A stretch of 42,074 nucleotides of DNA from Oscillospiraceae bacterium (GCA_024404875.1 JAKSPK010000018.1:1-42074); one strand, 5' to 3'; positions 8,684 through 17,137 are shown, counted from the stretch's first letter. Notes: a model not told the origin generated them from the sequence alone. Translations and numbers: made by a program.

Positions 8684-9871
8684 ATGAAAAATCTGAGAGG
8701 CGCAGCAATGCTGTGTGCGGCCTGTCTGGTATGGACGGGCTCAGCGGTATTGCCTGCAACTGCGGCTGTCTACGCCGCAGAGGAGGAAGCGCAGCCTGCT
8801 TACGAGGGGCTGCTCTACGAAATCGCAGACGGAGCTGTGACGATTACGGGCGTGACAGACGATCTGCCGGAAACAGTGACCATTCCGTCGGAGATCGACG
8901 GCTTGCCTGTCACAAAGATCGCGGAACGCGCTTTCGCATTTCATCTGACGATGACGGATATTGTCATTCCGGACAGCGTCACCGAGATCGGCGATTCTGC
9001 GTTCAAGAACTGCTATGAACTGAAAAGTGTTGTCCTGCCGGATGCACTGAAGGTTATCCCGACGAGCGCTTTTGACAAATGTGAAAAGCTGGAATCGGTC
9101 AATATCCCGTCGGGTATTGAGTCGATCGGAGACCGCGCATTCTGCCGCTGTGTGCTGATCGAGGATTTTGATATCCCCGCAGATCTGAGGGATTTCGGTG
9201 AGGATTGTTTCAGCGGTACCGGCTGGATGAATGCCAAACGTGAAGAGACCAAATTCGTCACCGTCAACGGCATTTTGCTGTTCGGAAAGGATAACACCGG
9301 CGATGTGCTGATTCCGGATGATGTTGAGGTCATCGGACGCGGTGCGTTTTCCTATGATCCGAAGCTCATCAATGTGATTGTGCCTGCATCGGTCACCAAG
9401 ATCGACCGCTACGGCTTCTATCTCTGTGAGCATCTGAAAAGCATCACCATTCTCAATCCGGACTGCGAGATCTTTGATCTGGATGCAACAATCTGCAATA
9501 CCGTCGCAAGGCATAAGGCGGGCATCACGGACGGTGCGATCCGCGGCTATGAGAACTCCACCGCGCAGCAGTATGCGGAAAAGAATTCGTATCCTTACGA
9601 AATCATGGCGGAGGATGAGCTGCTTCGCGGCGACTTCAACGGAAACTGGAAGGTTGAAGGCGATGATGCACAGGCGGTTCTTATTGCATATACCGATTCG
9701 CTGTCCACTGGTTCGATTGACCTGAATGATCCGCAGAAAAAAGCCTGCGATATCAACGGCGACGGCAAAGTTTCGGTCGCAGATGCGCAGCTTATTTTGC
9801 TCTATTATGTCAATAATACGATCTCCGGCGTTTCGACTTCGTGGGAGAAGCTCATGACAGCAGACACCTGA
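8684..9871 (+). CDS. Secreted BspA-type leucine-rich-repeat protein with C-terminal dockerin
   Basis: A 395-residue exported protein. Residues 1-31 are a signal peptide (short Lys/Arg start, hydrophobic core, cleavage near VYA-AEE). Residues about 60-270 hold LRR_5/BspA-type repeats with recurring units such as IPDSVTEIGDSAF, IPSGIESIGDRAF and VPASVTKIDRYGF. A type I dockerin lies at about 314-385: Ca-loop 1 in GDFNGNWKVEGDDA and loop 2 in CDINGDGKVSVADA, both with plausible ligands. The dockerin should plug it into a scaffoldin cohesin; LRR_5 repeats often mediate adhesion, so a binding or structural cellulosome part is the inference. The start at 8684 follows GAGAGGGGAAA; an in-frame start 99 bp upstream lacks a signal peptide context. 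Confidence 0.9.
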   Translation: MKNLRGAAMLCAACLVWTGSAVLPATAAVYAAEEEAQPAYEGLLYEIADGAVTITGVTDDLPETVTIPSEIDGLPVTKIAERAFAFHLTMTDIVIPDSVTEIGDSAFKNCYELKSVVLPDALKVIPTSAFDKCEKLESVNIPSGIESIGDRAFCRCVLIEDFDIPADLRDFGEDCFSGTGWMNAKREETKFVTVNGILLFGKDNTGDVLIPDDVEVIGRGAFSYDPKLINVIVPASVTKIDRYGFYLCEHLKSITILNPDCEIFDLDATICNTVARHKAGITDGAIRGYENSTAQQYAEKNSYPYEIMAEDELLRGDFNGNWKVEGDDAQAVLIAYTDSLSTGSIDLNDPQKKACDINGDGKVSVADAQLILLYYVNNTISGVSTSWEKLMTADT

Positions 9872-9948
9872 CGGCGCGAGCGGACTTTGTTGTGAAGCAT
9901 CACGGTCCGATTGCCTATGCCGGGCAGTCACAATAACCCAGTAAACAA

Positions 9949-9990
9949 AGCAGCCTTTCCGGCGTGAACCGGTCAGGCTGCTAATTATTT
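9949..9990. terminator. Bidirectional terminator between LRR-dockerin gene and tmk
   Basis: AGCAGCCT (9949-9956) pairs with AGGCTGCT (9975-9982), with an inner CCGG/CCGG pair. The plus strand continues AATTATTTATT and the minus strand CTTTGTTTAC, so it can end both convergent genes. Confidence 0.7.
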
Positions 9991-10657
9991 ATTCGGTTTC
10001 CGGCGCGGTGATTGCTTCCAGCTCACGGAAAATGTCTTCAACCGGACGCATCGAACCGGCGTTTGTGCATTCCACAACCCGCCAGCCGAGCACCGCTGCA
10101 CAGTGATCCGCTGCACGGTAAGCCCGCCGCAGATAATCGAGATCCGCTTCATGGATATCCTTTTTGCTCTCGTCGCCCTGATAGCGTGCCGAGATCAGCT
10201 TTTGGCTGACATCCGGATCCACGCGCAGATAGACCGTGCAGGCAGGTGACGGTATCCCCAGCAGCTCATATTCATAGCGGAACAGCCATTCCAAAAAGCT
10301 GTCCCATTCCGTCTCCGGCAGCTTTGCACACTGGTGTATCGCATTGGATGTTGTGTAGCGGTCGGCGATTACAGTGCCGCCGTTCTGATAGAATGCCTTC
10401 CAGTTTTTTGTATAGCTCGCAAACCGGTCAACAGCATAAAAGCTCGATGCCGCATAGGGATTTACGGCATTCGGATCCGTACCGAATTCCCCGCGCAGGT
10501 ACATCTTCACGAGTGCAGAGGAATCGCTGTCATAATCGGGGAATGATACCTGCATGACATTGAGGCCGCGCCGCTGAAAAGCAGCAGACAGCAGCCCGGA
10601 CTGTGTGGCCTTTCCGCTGCCGTCCAGCCCTTCGATCACGATCAGTTTTCCTGCCAT
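9989..10657 (-). CDS. tmk: Thymidylate-kinase-family protein (dTMP kinase)
   Basis: A 222-residue P-loop kinase that should phosphorylate dTMP to dTDP with ATP. The P-loop GLDGSGKAT is at residues 9-17, followed by QSGLL; the nucleotide-binding DRYTTSNAIHQ lies near the middle and VYLRVDPDVS further on. The overall length fits thymidylate kinases, although the lid region is not the classic Arg-rich E. coli type, so another deoxynucleoside monophosphate kinase activity is possible. The start follows GGAAGG with somewhat long spacing. It lies 83 bp downstream of glmS in the same direction; a hairpin stands between them and I see no promoter of its own. Confidence 0.85.
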   Translation of the reverse strand: MAGKLIVIEGLDGSGKATQSGLLSAAFQRRGLNVMQVSFPDYDSDSSALVKMYLRGEFGTDPNAVNPYAASSFYAVDRFASYTKNWKAFYQNGGTVIADRYTTSNAIHQCAKLPETEWDSFLEWLFRYEYELLGIPSPACTVYLRVDPDVSQKLISARYQGDESKKDIHEADLDYLRRAYRAADHCAAVLGWRVVECTNAGSMRPVEDIFRELEAITAPETE

Positions 10658-10680
10658 TATTCATTTCCTTCCATTTGACA

Positions 10681-10713
10681 AATGATCTCCGAAACAGTGC
10701 TTCGGAGATCATT
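10681..10713 (-). terminator. Hairpin between glmS and tmk
   Basis: A perfect 13-bp stem (AATGATCTCCGAA / TTCGGAGATCATT) with a 7-nt loop, 28 bp past the glmS stop. No strong T-run follows, so read-through into tmk is likely. Confidence 0.55.
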
Positions 10714-10740
10714 CCTGTTGATTCTGATTGCAGTCCGCGC

Positions 10741-12579
10741 TTACTCGACCGTAACGGATTTTGCGAGATTGCGCGGTTTATCGACATCAAAGCCCTTGCC
10801 GATCGAAACATAGTAGCTCAGGAGCTGAAGCGGGATGACGCTCAGGCTGCCGGAGAACAGCGGCTCGATGCGCGGAACATAGCAGACGAATTCTGCTGTA
10901 TCCTCAAGGAAATAGTTTCCTGCTGTTGTGACTGCCATGACCTTTGCGCCGCGGCTCTTGACCTCGACCATATTGCTGATTGTTTTCTCAACCAGGCCTG
11001 GCTGTGTGACAATACTGATGACGATGGTGCCGTCCTCGATCAGGCTGATCGGGCCGTGCTTCAGCTCACCGGCTGCATAAGCCTCAGAGTGAATATAGCT
11101 GATTTCCTTGAGCTTTAAGCTGCCTTCCATGCCGATTGCATAGTCGATGCCGCGGCCGATGAAGAATGAATCGCTGACGTTGATGAGCTTTGCGGAGAAC
11201 CACTGAAGGCGCTCATTATCCTCCAGGATCTTTTCGACCTTATCCGGGATCGAATAGATGCTTTCCAGCATCTCATTGTATCTTTCAGCACTGATCTCAT
11301 TCCGCGCCTTTGCAAACTGGAGCGAGAGCAGATAGCCTGCAACGAGCTGTGTGCTGTAGGCCTTGGTTGTTGCAACGGAGATTTCCGGACCTGCGAGCGT
11401 ATAGAATACATTGTCCGCCTCGCGTGCGATCGATGAGCCGACGACATTGACGATGCCGAGTGTTTTGATTCCCTGCTCTTTTGCTTCGCGCAGTGCTGCC
11501 AGTGTATCAGCGGTCTCACCGGACTGACTGATGACAATGACGAGGCTCTTCTGATTGAGCGTCATTTTGCGGTAGCGGAATTCGGATGCCAGCTCGACGC
11601 GCACTTGCATGGATGTCAGCGATTCGATGACATATTGCAGATCCATGCCGACATGATAGGCTGAGCCGCAGGCGACGATATAGATCTGCTCAATCTTCTG
11701 CATTTCCTCATCGGTGAGATTTACACTATCGAAATGTACCTGACCGTTTGCCACGACCGAGTTGATCGTATCGCGGATGACCTTCGGCTGCTCGTGGATC
11801 TCCTTGAGCATGAAGTGCTCATAGCCGCCCTTTTCAGCGGATTCCGCATCCCATTTGATCTCTGTCAGCGTCTTCTCCAGCACTTCGCTGTCGATATTAT
11901 AGAAGGTCACATTGCCCTGTTCGAGCTTCGCGATCTCCATGTTGCCGATATAGTAGACATTACGGGTATATTTCAGGATCGCCGGAACATCAGAAGCGAC
12001 ATAGCTCTCGCCGTCCGTGATGCCGATGATCATCGGGCTGTCCTTACGGGCACAGAAAATCTGGCCGGGATAGTCCTTGAACATGACGCAGAGCGCATAG
12101 GAACCGCGGATTCGGACCATTGCGCGGGCGATTGCTTCGATCGGGATCTGCGCATATTTCTTGTAGTAGTAGTCAATCAGCTTGACAGCGACCTCAGTAT
12201 CAGTCTGAGAGTGAAATGAATAGCCCTTTTTGATGAGCTTTTCGCGCTGTTCCTGATAATTCTCGATGATACCGTTATGAACGGCGATTACATTGCCGTC
12301 GTCGCTCGAATGCGGGTGCGCATTGACGGCAGAGGGCTCGCCGTGTGTTGCCCAGCGGGTATGACCGATGCCGCAGGTACCCTTGACAGTATTGCCGTAA
12401 TCGGTCATTTCGGCAAGCACCTTGAGCTTTCCCTTTTCCTTGATGATCTCGGCTTCTTTGTCACCGTCGCGGACAGCGATGCCTGCCGAATCATATCCGC
12501 GGTACTCCAGCTTGGAGAGACCGTCAAGCAACACGGGAGCTGCCTGATTGCTTCCGACATATCCTACGATTCCACACAT
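10741..12579 (-). CDS. glmS: Glutamine--fructose-6-phosphate aminotransferase (isomerizing)
   Basis: The enzyme makes glucosamine-6-phosphate from fructose-6-phosphate and glutamine, the entry to peptidoglycan amino sugars. The 612 residues fit the family. The N-terminal glutaminase half begins MCGIVGYVG with catalytic Cys 2, followed by LEYRGYDSAGIA and GHTRWATHG. Two SIS sugar-phosphate domains follow, with VACGSAYHVG, SQSGETADT and IGRGIDYAIGMEGSLKLKEISYIHSEAY. The C-terminus DKPRNLAKSVTVE is typical. The start follows AAAGG. In many Firmicutes this gene is controlled by the glmS ribozyme, but I cannot find that ribozyme in the 370-nt leader. Confidence 0.97.
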   Translation of the reverse strand: MCGIVGYVGSNQAAPVLLDGLSKLEYRGYDSAGIAVRDGDKEAEIIKEKGKLKVLAEMTDYGNTVKGTCGIGHTRWATHGEPSAVNAHPHSSDDGNVIAVHNGIIENYQEQREKLIKKGYSFHSQTDTEVAVKLIDYYYKKYAQIPIEAIARAMVRIRGSYALCVMFKDYPGQIFCARKDSPMIIGITDGESYVASDVPAILKYTRNVYYIGNMEIAKLEQGNVTFYNIDSEVLEKTLTEIKWDAESAEKGGYEHFMLKEIHEQPKVIRDTINSVVANGQVHFDSVNLTDEEMQKIEQIYIVACGSAYHVGMDLQYVIESLTSMQVRVELASEFRYRKMTLNQKSLVIVISQSGETADTLAALREAKEQGIKTLGIVNVVGSSIAREADNVFYTLAGPEISVATTKAYSTQLVAGYLLSLQFAKARNEISAERYNEMLESIYSIPDKVEKILEDNERLQWFSAKLINVSDSFFIGRGIDYAIGMEGSLKLKEISYIHSEAYAAGELKHGPISLIEDGTIVISIVTQPGLVEKTISNMVEVKSRGAKVMAVTTAGNYFLEDTAEFVCYVPRIEPLFSGSLSVIPLQLLSYYVSIGKGFDVDKPRNLAKSVTVE

Positions 12580-12949
12580 AATTTTTTACCTTTCAGTCCT
12601 TTCGTTTGATTATTGTACAGATTGTTGAAAAAATGATTCCGTTCTGTACCTGTTCGGATTTTGCTTTTGATAATTATACTGCCGCGGCACATATCATCCT
12701 GCGAACGCACTGCCTTCAGTCCGAGGGTCTGAGCTGTTTTGTCTGCACTCATTCAGACGCCGGATCCAGTCAAACTGCGGAAGCGCCGCTGCCGGACATA
12801 ACGCAGCCTGGAGTCATCCGATTTTTATGCAGTATACGCCCGACGAAATGCTTCGTTGTGCCGTGGGTTCCGGAGCAGATAGAAAAGCGCAGTTCCTGCC
12901 TGAATCATGAATTTTGCTTTCGGCAGGAAAACAGACAGATACTAATATA
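12580..12949 (-). promoter_or_regulatory. Long untranslated leader of glmS
   Basis: From the predicted start near 12949 to glmS there are about 370 nt without a credible gene. Several hairpins can be drawn: CCTGCC/GGCAGG near the 5' end, ACGAA-GCAT-TTCGT, and nested CCGG/CCGG with GCGG/CCGC. The conserved glmS ribozyme words (AGCGCC at the cleavage site, GACGAGG, TCGGCGGATG) are not seen. It may hold a divergent or different regulator. Confidence 0.5.
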
Positions 12950-12955
12950 CATATT

Positions 12956-12984
12956 ATTTTAACACATAAAACCGATGCTGTCAA
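12956..12984 (-). promoter_or_regulatory. SigA-type promoter of glmS
   Basis: TTGACA (12984-12979), 17 bp, TAAAAT (12961-12956) on the minus strand, a near-consensus promoter directed towards glmS. The stretch 12985-13073 between it and the thrS terminator shows nothing else. Confidence 0.75.
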
Positions 12985-13073
12985 GTCGTTTTCAGAAACG
13001 GCATGATATCGTACCGAAAAAACCGTAGAAAACAACACAACTTTGTGGATTATGCGATTGCAGCGGGAACAAA

Positions 13074-13110
13074 AAGGGCGAAGCCGGAGAATTCCGGCCT
13101 CGCCTTTGTG
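13074..13110 (-). terminator. Terminator downstream of thrS
   Basis: Read on the minus strand, GGCGA-G-GCCGGA-ATTC-TCCGGC-T-TCGCC forms a strong stem followed by CTTTTTG. It lies about 100 bp past the thrS stop. The gap between stop and hairpin (13111-13212) shows no gene. Confidence 0.75.
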
Positions 13111-13212
13111 TATGATGTGAATGTCTGCGTTCCCGAAACTGTGGGAGACTACATCAGGCAGCAGCTTGTATTGAGGCAGCAGTGTGAAAGCCTGTCTGTT
13201 GGCTTTGCAGGC

Positions 13213-15147
13213 TTATTTTGCCTTTGAAGCGACCTCTGTGATGAGCTTCCCGAAGACATCATCCAGCGGCATGCAGCCAAGCTCGCCCTCCTTGCGGGAG
13301 CGAACCGTCACGCCGTTTGCCTGAACCTCATTGTCGCCGATGATAAGCATATACGGGATGCGGTCGAAGCGTGCATTTTTGATCTTTGTGCCGATGTTTC
13401 TGTCCTCTGCATCGACTGTTACGCGCATACCGGCAGCCGTGAGCTTGTCGGCAAATGCCTGTGCATATGCAGTGTGTTCCTCGCCGATCGGCAGCAGACG
13501 CACCTGCTCCGGTGCGAGCCACAGCGGCAGAACGCCGGCATATTTTTCGAGCATATAGGCAAGCGTGCGCTCATAGCAGCCCAGCGATGTTCTGTGAATG
13601 ATATACGGCAGCTTTTTCTGGCCGTCCTTATCAATATAGTACATACCGTAGCGCTGTGCGAGAAGCATATCAATCTGGATTGTGACGAGCGTATCCTCCT
13701 TGCCGAAGACATTCTTGTACTGGATATCGAGCTTCGGGCCGTAGAATGCAGCCTCGTCAATGCCGATCTCATAGTCCAGACCGAGATCATCGAGGATTTT
13801 GCCCATTGCATCCTGCGCGAGATCCCACTGCTCCTTCGAACCCTCATATTTGTTCTTCGGATTTGCCGGATCCCACTGAGAGAAGCGGAATGTGCAGTCT
13901 TCAAGCAGGCCGACCGTATCGAGCATATACTTTGCCATTTCGAGACAGAAGCCGAATTCTTCCTCCAGCTGATCCGGACGGATCACGAAGTGTCCTTCGG
14001 AGATTGTGAACTGACGGACACGGATCAGACCGTGCATTTCGCCGCTGTCCTCATTGCGGAAGAGCGTGGAGGTCTCAGTCAGGCGCATCGGCAGTTCTTT
14101 ATAGGAGCGCTGCTTGTTCAGGAATACCTGATACTGGAACGGGCAGGTCATCGGGCGGAGTGCAAAGCATTCCTTTTCCTCGTCATCCGGGTCGCCCATG
14201 ATGAACATTCCGTCGCGGTAGTGATCCCAGTGACCAGAGATTTTGTAAAGATCGCGCTTTGCAAAGAGCGGTGTCTTAGTGAGCTGACAGCCCTTGGACT
14301 GCTCATAGTCCTCGACCCAGCGCTGGAGAACCTGAAGCACTCGCGCACCCTTCGGCAGCATGATCGGGAGACCCTGGCCGATATAATCGACGGTTGTGAA
14401 ATAGCCGAGCTCGCGGCCGATTTTGTTGTGATCGCGGTTCTTTGCTTCTTCGAGCATATCAAGATGCTCTTTGAGCTGCTCCTTCTTCGGGAATGCGACA
14501 CCGTAAACGCGGGTAAGCTGCTTGTTATTCTGGTCGCCGCGCCAGTATGCACCGGTGCAGGAGGTCAGCTTGAATGCCTTGACCGAACCGGTCGAGAAGA
14601 GGTGCGGGCCGACGCAGAGATCGACATATTCACCCTGCTTGTAGAAGCTGATAGTCTCGCCCTCAGGCAGTTCTTCGATCAGCTCAACCTTGTAGGATTC
14701 GCCGCGCTCCTGCATGAGCTTTACAGCCTCTTCGCGGGAGAGTGTAAAGCGCTCGATGCGGAGATTCTCCTTGACAATCTTCTTCATCTCAGCTTCCAGC
14801 GCAGTCAGGGTATCGGCGTTGAACGGCTTTTCAGAATCGAAATCATAATAGAAGCCGCGGTCGATTGCCGGGCCGATCGTCAGTTTGACCTCCGGGAACA
14901 GACGCTTGACAGCCTGCGCGAGAATATGCGCAGCAGTGTGATTGAAGATATGTCTGCCTTCCTTGTCCTCAAAGGTGAGGAGCTTTACATCTGCATCACC
15001 GTTCAGCTCAGCGGTGAGGTCGGCAGGGGCGCCGTTCACGACAGCGGCGATGACATCACGGCTGATGACGCCTGCTTCTTTTGCGGCATCATAGACCGTG
15101 ACCGGGGCAGCACTTTCAAAGCTGCCGTTTCCAAAATTGATCGTCAT
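13213..15147 (-). CDS. thrS: Threonyl-tRNA synthetase
   Basis: A class II synthetase of 644 residues that charges tRNA-Thr. Domains in order: an N-terminal TGS-like domain (VTVYDAAKEAGVI), an editing domain with HTAAHILAQAVKRLFP and GFYYDF, then the catalytic core (MTCPFQYQVF, RLTETSTLFRNEDSGEMHG, IHRTSLGCYERTLAYMLE) and the anticodon-binding domain (APEQVRLLPIGEEH). The true start is the ATG at 15147 after CGGAGG; the frame stays open a further 105 bp upstream, but that part is the T-box attenuator. Expression is controlled by the T-box leader directly upstream. Confidence 0.97.
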   Translation of the reverse strand: MTINFGNGSFESAAPVTVYDAAKEAGVISRDVIAAVVNGAPADLTAELNGDADVKLLTFEDKEGRHIFNHTAAHILAQAVKRLFPEVKLTIGPAIDRGFYYDFDSEKPFNADTLTALEAEMKKIVKENLRIERFTLSREEAVKLMQERGESYKVELIEELPEGETISFYKQGEYVDLCVGPHLFSTGSVKAFKLTSCTGAYWRGDQNNKQLTRVYGVAFPKKEQLKEHLDMLEEAKNRDHNKIGRELGYFTTVDYIGQGLPIMLPKGARVLQVLQRWVEDYEQSKGCQLTKTPLFAKRDLYKISGHWDHYRDGMFIMGDPDDEEKECFALRPMTCPFQYQVFLNKQRSYKELPMRLTETSTLFRNEDSGEMHGLIRVRQFTISEGHFVIRPDQLEEEFGFCLEMAKYMLDTVGLLEDCTFRFSQWDPANPKNKYEGSKEQWDLAQDAMGKILDDLGLDYEIGIDEAAFYGPKLDIQYKNVFGKEDTLVTIQIDMLLAQRYGMYYIDKDGQKKLPYIIHRTSLGCYERTLAYMLEKYAGVLPLWLAPEQVRLLPIGEEHTAYAQAFADKLTAAGMRVTVDAEDRNIGTKIKNARFDRIPYMLIIGDNEVQANGVTVRSRKEGELGCMPLDDVFGKLITEVASKAK

Positions 15148-15182
15148 GATTATTTCCTCCGTTTCAGGTTTTGTCCGGCTGC

Positions 15183-15421
15183 AAAAAAACCGCACGCCGA
15201 ACAGATCACAGCCTGTTCGGGGTACGGGTTTGTTCCATATTTCACGGTTCAAACGCGCACGGTTCCACCCGAGCGTTTTCTCATTCCCATTGAATTCCGC
15301 AGCATCGGTGGTACCGGAAAAGAGATCATCGGATGCCTTTCAGCGTATCAGCATCCTCTCTGTCAGATGAGCACTCTCTTTCGACTTGTCCGCTGCTTTT
15401 CGTAAGCGAAAATCTCTGATT
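15183..15421 (-). promoter_or_regulatory. Threonine T-box riboswitch leader of thrS
   Basis: On the minus strand the leader carries AGAGAG near the 5' side of stem I, a specifier region with the Thr codon ACC (GGTACCACCGATG, around 15305-15317), the T-box itself (GGGTGGAACCGTGCGCG, around 15256-15272), and a terminator of about 15 bp (15190-15227: CCGAACAG/CTGTTCGG core) with a TTTTTTT tail at 15189-15183. Uncharged tRNA-Thr would favour the antiterminator and allow thrS transcription. Confidence 0.93.
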
Positions 15422-15427
15422 AACTTT

Positions 15428-15456
15428 ATTATACTTATTTGCACAAAAAAAGTCAA
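15428..15456 (-). promoter_or_regulatory. SigA-type promoter of the T-box-thrS unit
   Basis: TTGACT (15456-15451), 17 bp, TATAAT (15433-15428) on the minus strand, placing the transcript start near 15421 at the 5' end of the T-box. Confidence 0.85.
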
Positions 15457-15540
15457 GCTATTGAAAATGATTGTATATTTTTCGTGATGTGTGACAAATC
15501 ATCATGTACTTATGTTGAAAATAATATCCTTGTTTCATAT

Positions 15541-15579
15541 CCGGCGATGCCATCAAAGCATAGAAAATGACATCGCCGG
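15541..15579 (-). terminator. Hairpin downstream of pdaA
   Basis: CCGGCGATGCCAT (15541-15553) pairs with ATGACATCGCCGG (15567-15579), one mismatch. It lies 27 bp past the pdaA stop. The following minus-strand bases are not T-rich, so it is a terminator-like hairpin. Confidence 0.5.
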
Positions 15580-15605
15580 CCGCGATCATGATGATTCTGT
15601 TTGCA

Positions 15606-16331
15606 TTACAGCGTATATCCCTTTGCGCGCAGCGCGTCGATCAGATCGCCGAGGATTGCCGCATTGGTCGCTGAGACCGAGTGCAGCAGATACACAGCGC
15701 CGCCGTGCGCCGCATCGGTCAGCAGCTGCAGTGCTTCGGCAGGATCCGGCTGATCGTCCGTTTTCCAGTCTACATATGCCGCGCTCCAGAGCACAGTCCG
15801 GTAGCCAAGCGACTGTATCTTTGCCAGTGCCTCCGGCGTATACTCCCCGCAGGGCGGCCGGAAATACTGCATTTCATAGCCGTAGTTCGTCTGCACCAGC
15901 TCATGCAGTGACAGGATCTCGTTCTCGGTCTCGGCTTCATTCAGCGCGGGCAGCGCCGCATGACGCATTCCGTGATTGCCGAGTGTATGCCCCTCCGCGA
16001 GCATCCGCTTCACAAGCGCCGGCTCACGCTTGGCGTAATCACCCGTCAAAAAAAAGACTGCAGATACGCCCTTTTCCTTCAGCGTATCGAGGATGCCTGC
16101 CGTGAAGCCGTTTTCATAGCCCTGATCGAATGTCAGGATGATGCGGTTTGTGTCATCCGAGAGCGCATAGGCGCCGTATTTGCCGTATTCTGCCTGAAAC
16201 TGCAGGGCGCCTGCGGGACGGTTTTCCGCATCGCGTTCCACACCCTGTCCGTAGCCGACCGCCGCAGCGTGCAGCGGTGTGCAGAACTGCATGACGGCGA
16301 GCATTCCGGCAAGTGCCAGAAATCGCTTCAT
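15606..16331 (-). CDS. pdaA: Delta-lactam-biosynthetic de-N-acetylase (PdaA-type polysaccharide deacetylase)
   Basis: A NodB-fold deacetylase of 241 residues with a signal peptide (residues 1-about 24, FCTPLHAAA). PdaA removes acetyl groups from muramic acid so that muramic-delta-lactam can form in spore cortex peptidoglycan. Motif 1 is TFDQGYENGFT, close to the TFDNGYEN of Bacillus PdaA rather than the usual TFDDG; motif 2 is HTLGNHGMRH with the zinc-binding His pair; motif 3 is FRPPCGEYTPEAL; then VLWSAAYVDWK and YLLHSVSATNAAIL. The start follows AAAGGGGG; longer in-frame starts would bury the signal peptide. It follows a small membrane-protein gene by 61 bp and probably shares its promoter. 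Confidence 0.9.
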   Translation of the reverse strand: MKRFLALAGMLAVMQFCTPLHAAAVGYGQGVERDAENRPAGALQFQAEYGKYGAYALSDDTNRIILTFDQGYENGFTAGILDTLKEKGVSAVFFLTGDYAKREPALVKRMLAEGHTLGNHGMRHAALPALNEAETENEILSLHELVQTNYGYEMQYFRPPCGEYTPEALAKIQSLGYRTVLWSAAYVDWKTDDQPDPAEALQLLTDAAHGGAVYLLHSVSATNAAILGDLIDALRAKGYTL

Positions 16332-16392
16332 GAGAATCCCCCTTTCAGCGGTATCGGATACCGCAGAATTAGGATGCGTTCCCGGTGGGGGA

Positions 16393-16926
16393 TTATGCAC
16401 GGTTTCTTTTGGCATCAAACTCCGCACAGCTTCGCAGATAGCGCAGTTCATAGCCGAGAAACCATGCAGCGGCGGTAAGGAGCGGCGGAAACGCCATGAG
16501 CCATCCGCGCAGCGGCTCGACTGCGGAAAACGGCTCTGCACCGCCGGTAAGCAGCCGGTGGATCTGGATGAACGGCGCATTCAGCAGCGGGAACAGATTC
16601 AGCATCAGCGTGCTTTCGGGATTCAGGCGCAGGAGCAGATAAGTCGCGCAGGCAGGCAGCATCGAGCAGAGCGCGATGAGCAGCGGCTTGACAGGTTTTG
16701 TGCGCTTGCCGGATGTGCGGTAAAAAACTGCATCCTCGTCAGCGGTTTTCTGCGCGGCATTGCCGATCAGTAGGATATGTGCCGCCGCGCCGAACAGAAT
16801 GCCCGCGCCGCGGACGATGACGGGATTACGCAGGATCGCGATCGAGATGCCGAGGATGAGGCATAGGATCTCTGAGATCAGCAGCCATCCGAAGCAGACT
16901 GCGAGGTGTTTTCCGAAACGGTTCAT
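16393..16926 (-). CDS. Small integral membrane protein of unknown function
   Basis: A 177-residue protein I do not recognise. It has about four hydrophobic segments (about residues 9-32, 38-54, 81-98 and 145-158), a basic loop between them (RTSGKRTKPVKP) and a charged C-terminal tail (ELRYLRSCAEFDAKRNRA). The start follows GGAGG and a strong promoter lies upstream. It is followed by pdaA in the same direction, so a cell-envelope or sporulation context is possible but not shown. Confidence 0.75.
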   Translation of the reverse strand: MNRFGKHLAVCFGWLLISEILCLILGISIAILRNPVIVRGAGILFGAAAHILLIGNAAQKTADEDAVFYRTSGKRTKPVKPLLIALCSMLPACATYLLLRLNPESTLMLNLFPLLNAPFIQIHRLLTGGAEPFSAVEPLRGWLMAFPPLLTAAAWFLGYELRYLRSCAEFDAKRNRA

Positions 16927-16966
16927 ATTTCCTCCGGTGGAAGCAATGTATTTTCAGGTATTATAT

Positions 16967-16995
16967 ATTATACATGATTTTCACAGGATTGTAAA
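16967..16995 (-). promoter_or_regulatory. SigA-type promoter of the membrane protein-pdaA unit
   Basis: TTTACA (16995-16990), 17 bp, TATAAT (16972-16967) on the minus strand, about 40 bp before the start at 16926. Confidence 0.75.
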
Positions 16996-17063
16996 GTATG
17001 GCGCTGAAAGTTTTGGATGCTTCCATAAAATACGGAAAATCCGCTGCGAACCCTGCGGAATGC

Positions 17064-17092
17064 TTGACGAAAACCCGAAATTGAGATATAAT
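17064..17092 (+). promoter_or_regulatory. SigA-type promoter of rpe
   Basis: TTGACG (17064-17069), 17 bp, TATAAT (17087-17092), about 45 bp before the rpe start. Confidence 0.85.
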
Positions 17093-17137
17093 ATACAATG
17101 TATGTACCAAAACAGTTTTTCAAGGAGGATCATTTCG

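Noticed and set aside
8741-9931. A 396-codon open frame opposite the LRR-dockerin gene
   Set aside because: Shadow of a repeat protein with regular codon use; the product lacks any motif.
12564-12752. A 62-codon minus-strand frame overlapping the glmS start
   Set aside because: No ribosome site, overlaps glmS out of frame, no motif.
12580-12949. glmS ribozyme in the glmS leader
   Set aside because: The conserved core words were searched by eye on the minus strand and not found; kept only as an unexplained leader.
13474-15405. A 643-codon open frame on the plus strand opposite thrS
   Set aside because: It is antisense to a certain gene, has no ribosome site or family motif, and is explained by codon bias of thrS.
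15541-15579. Part of a CRISPR or repeat array
   Set aside because: It is a single inverted repeat after pdaA; no direct repeats with spacers are found anywhere in the window.
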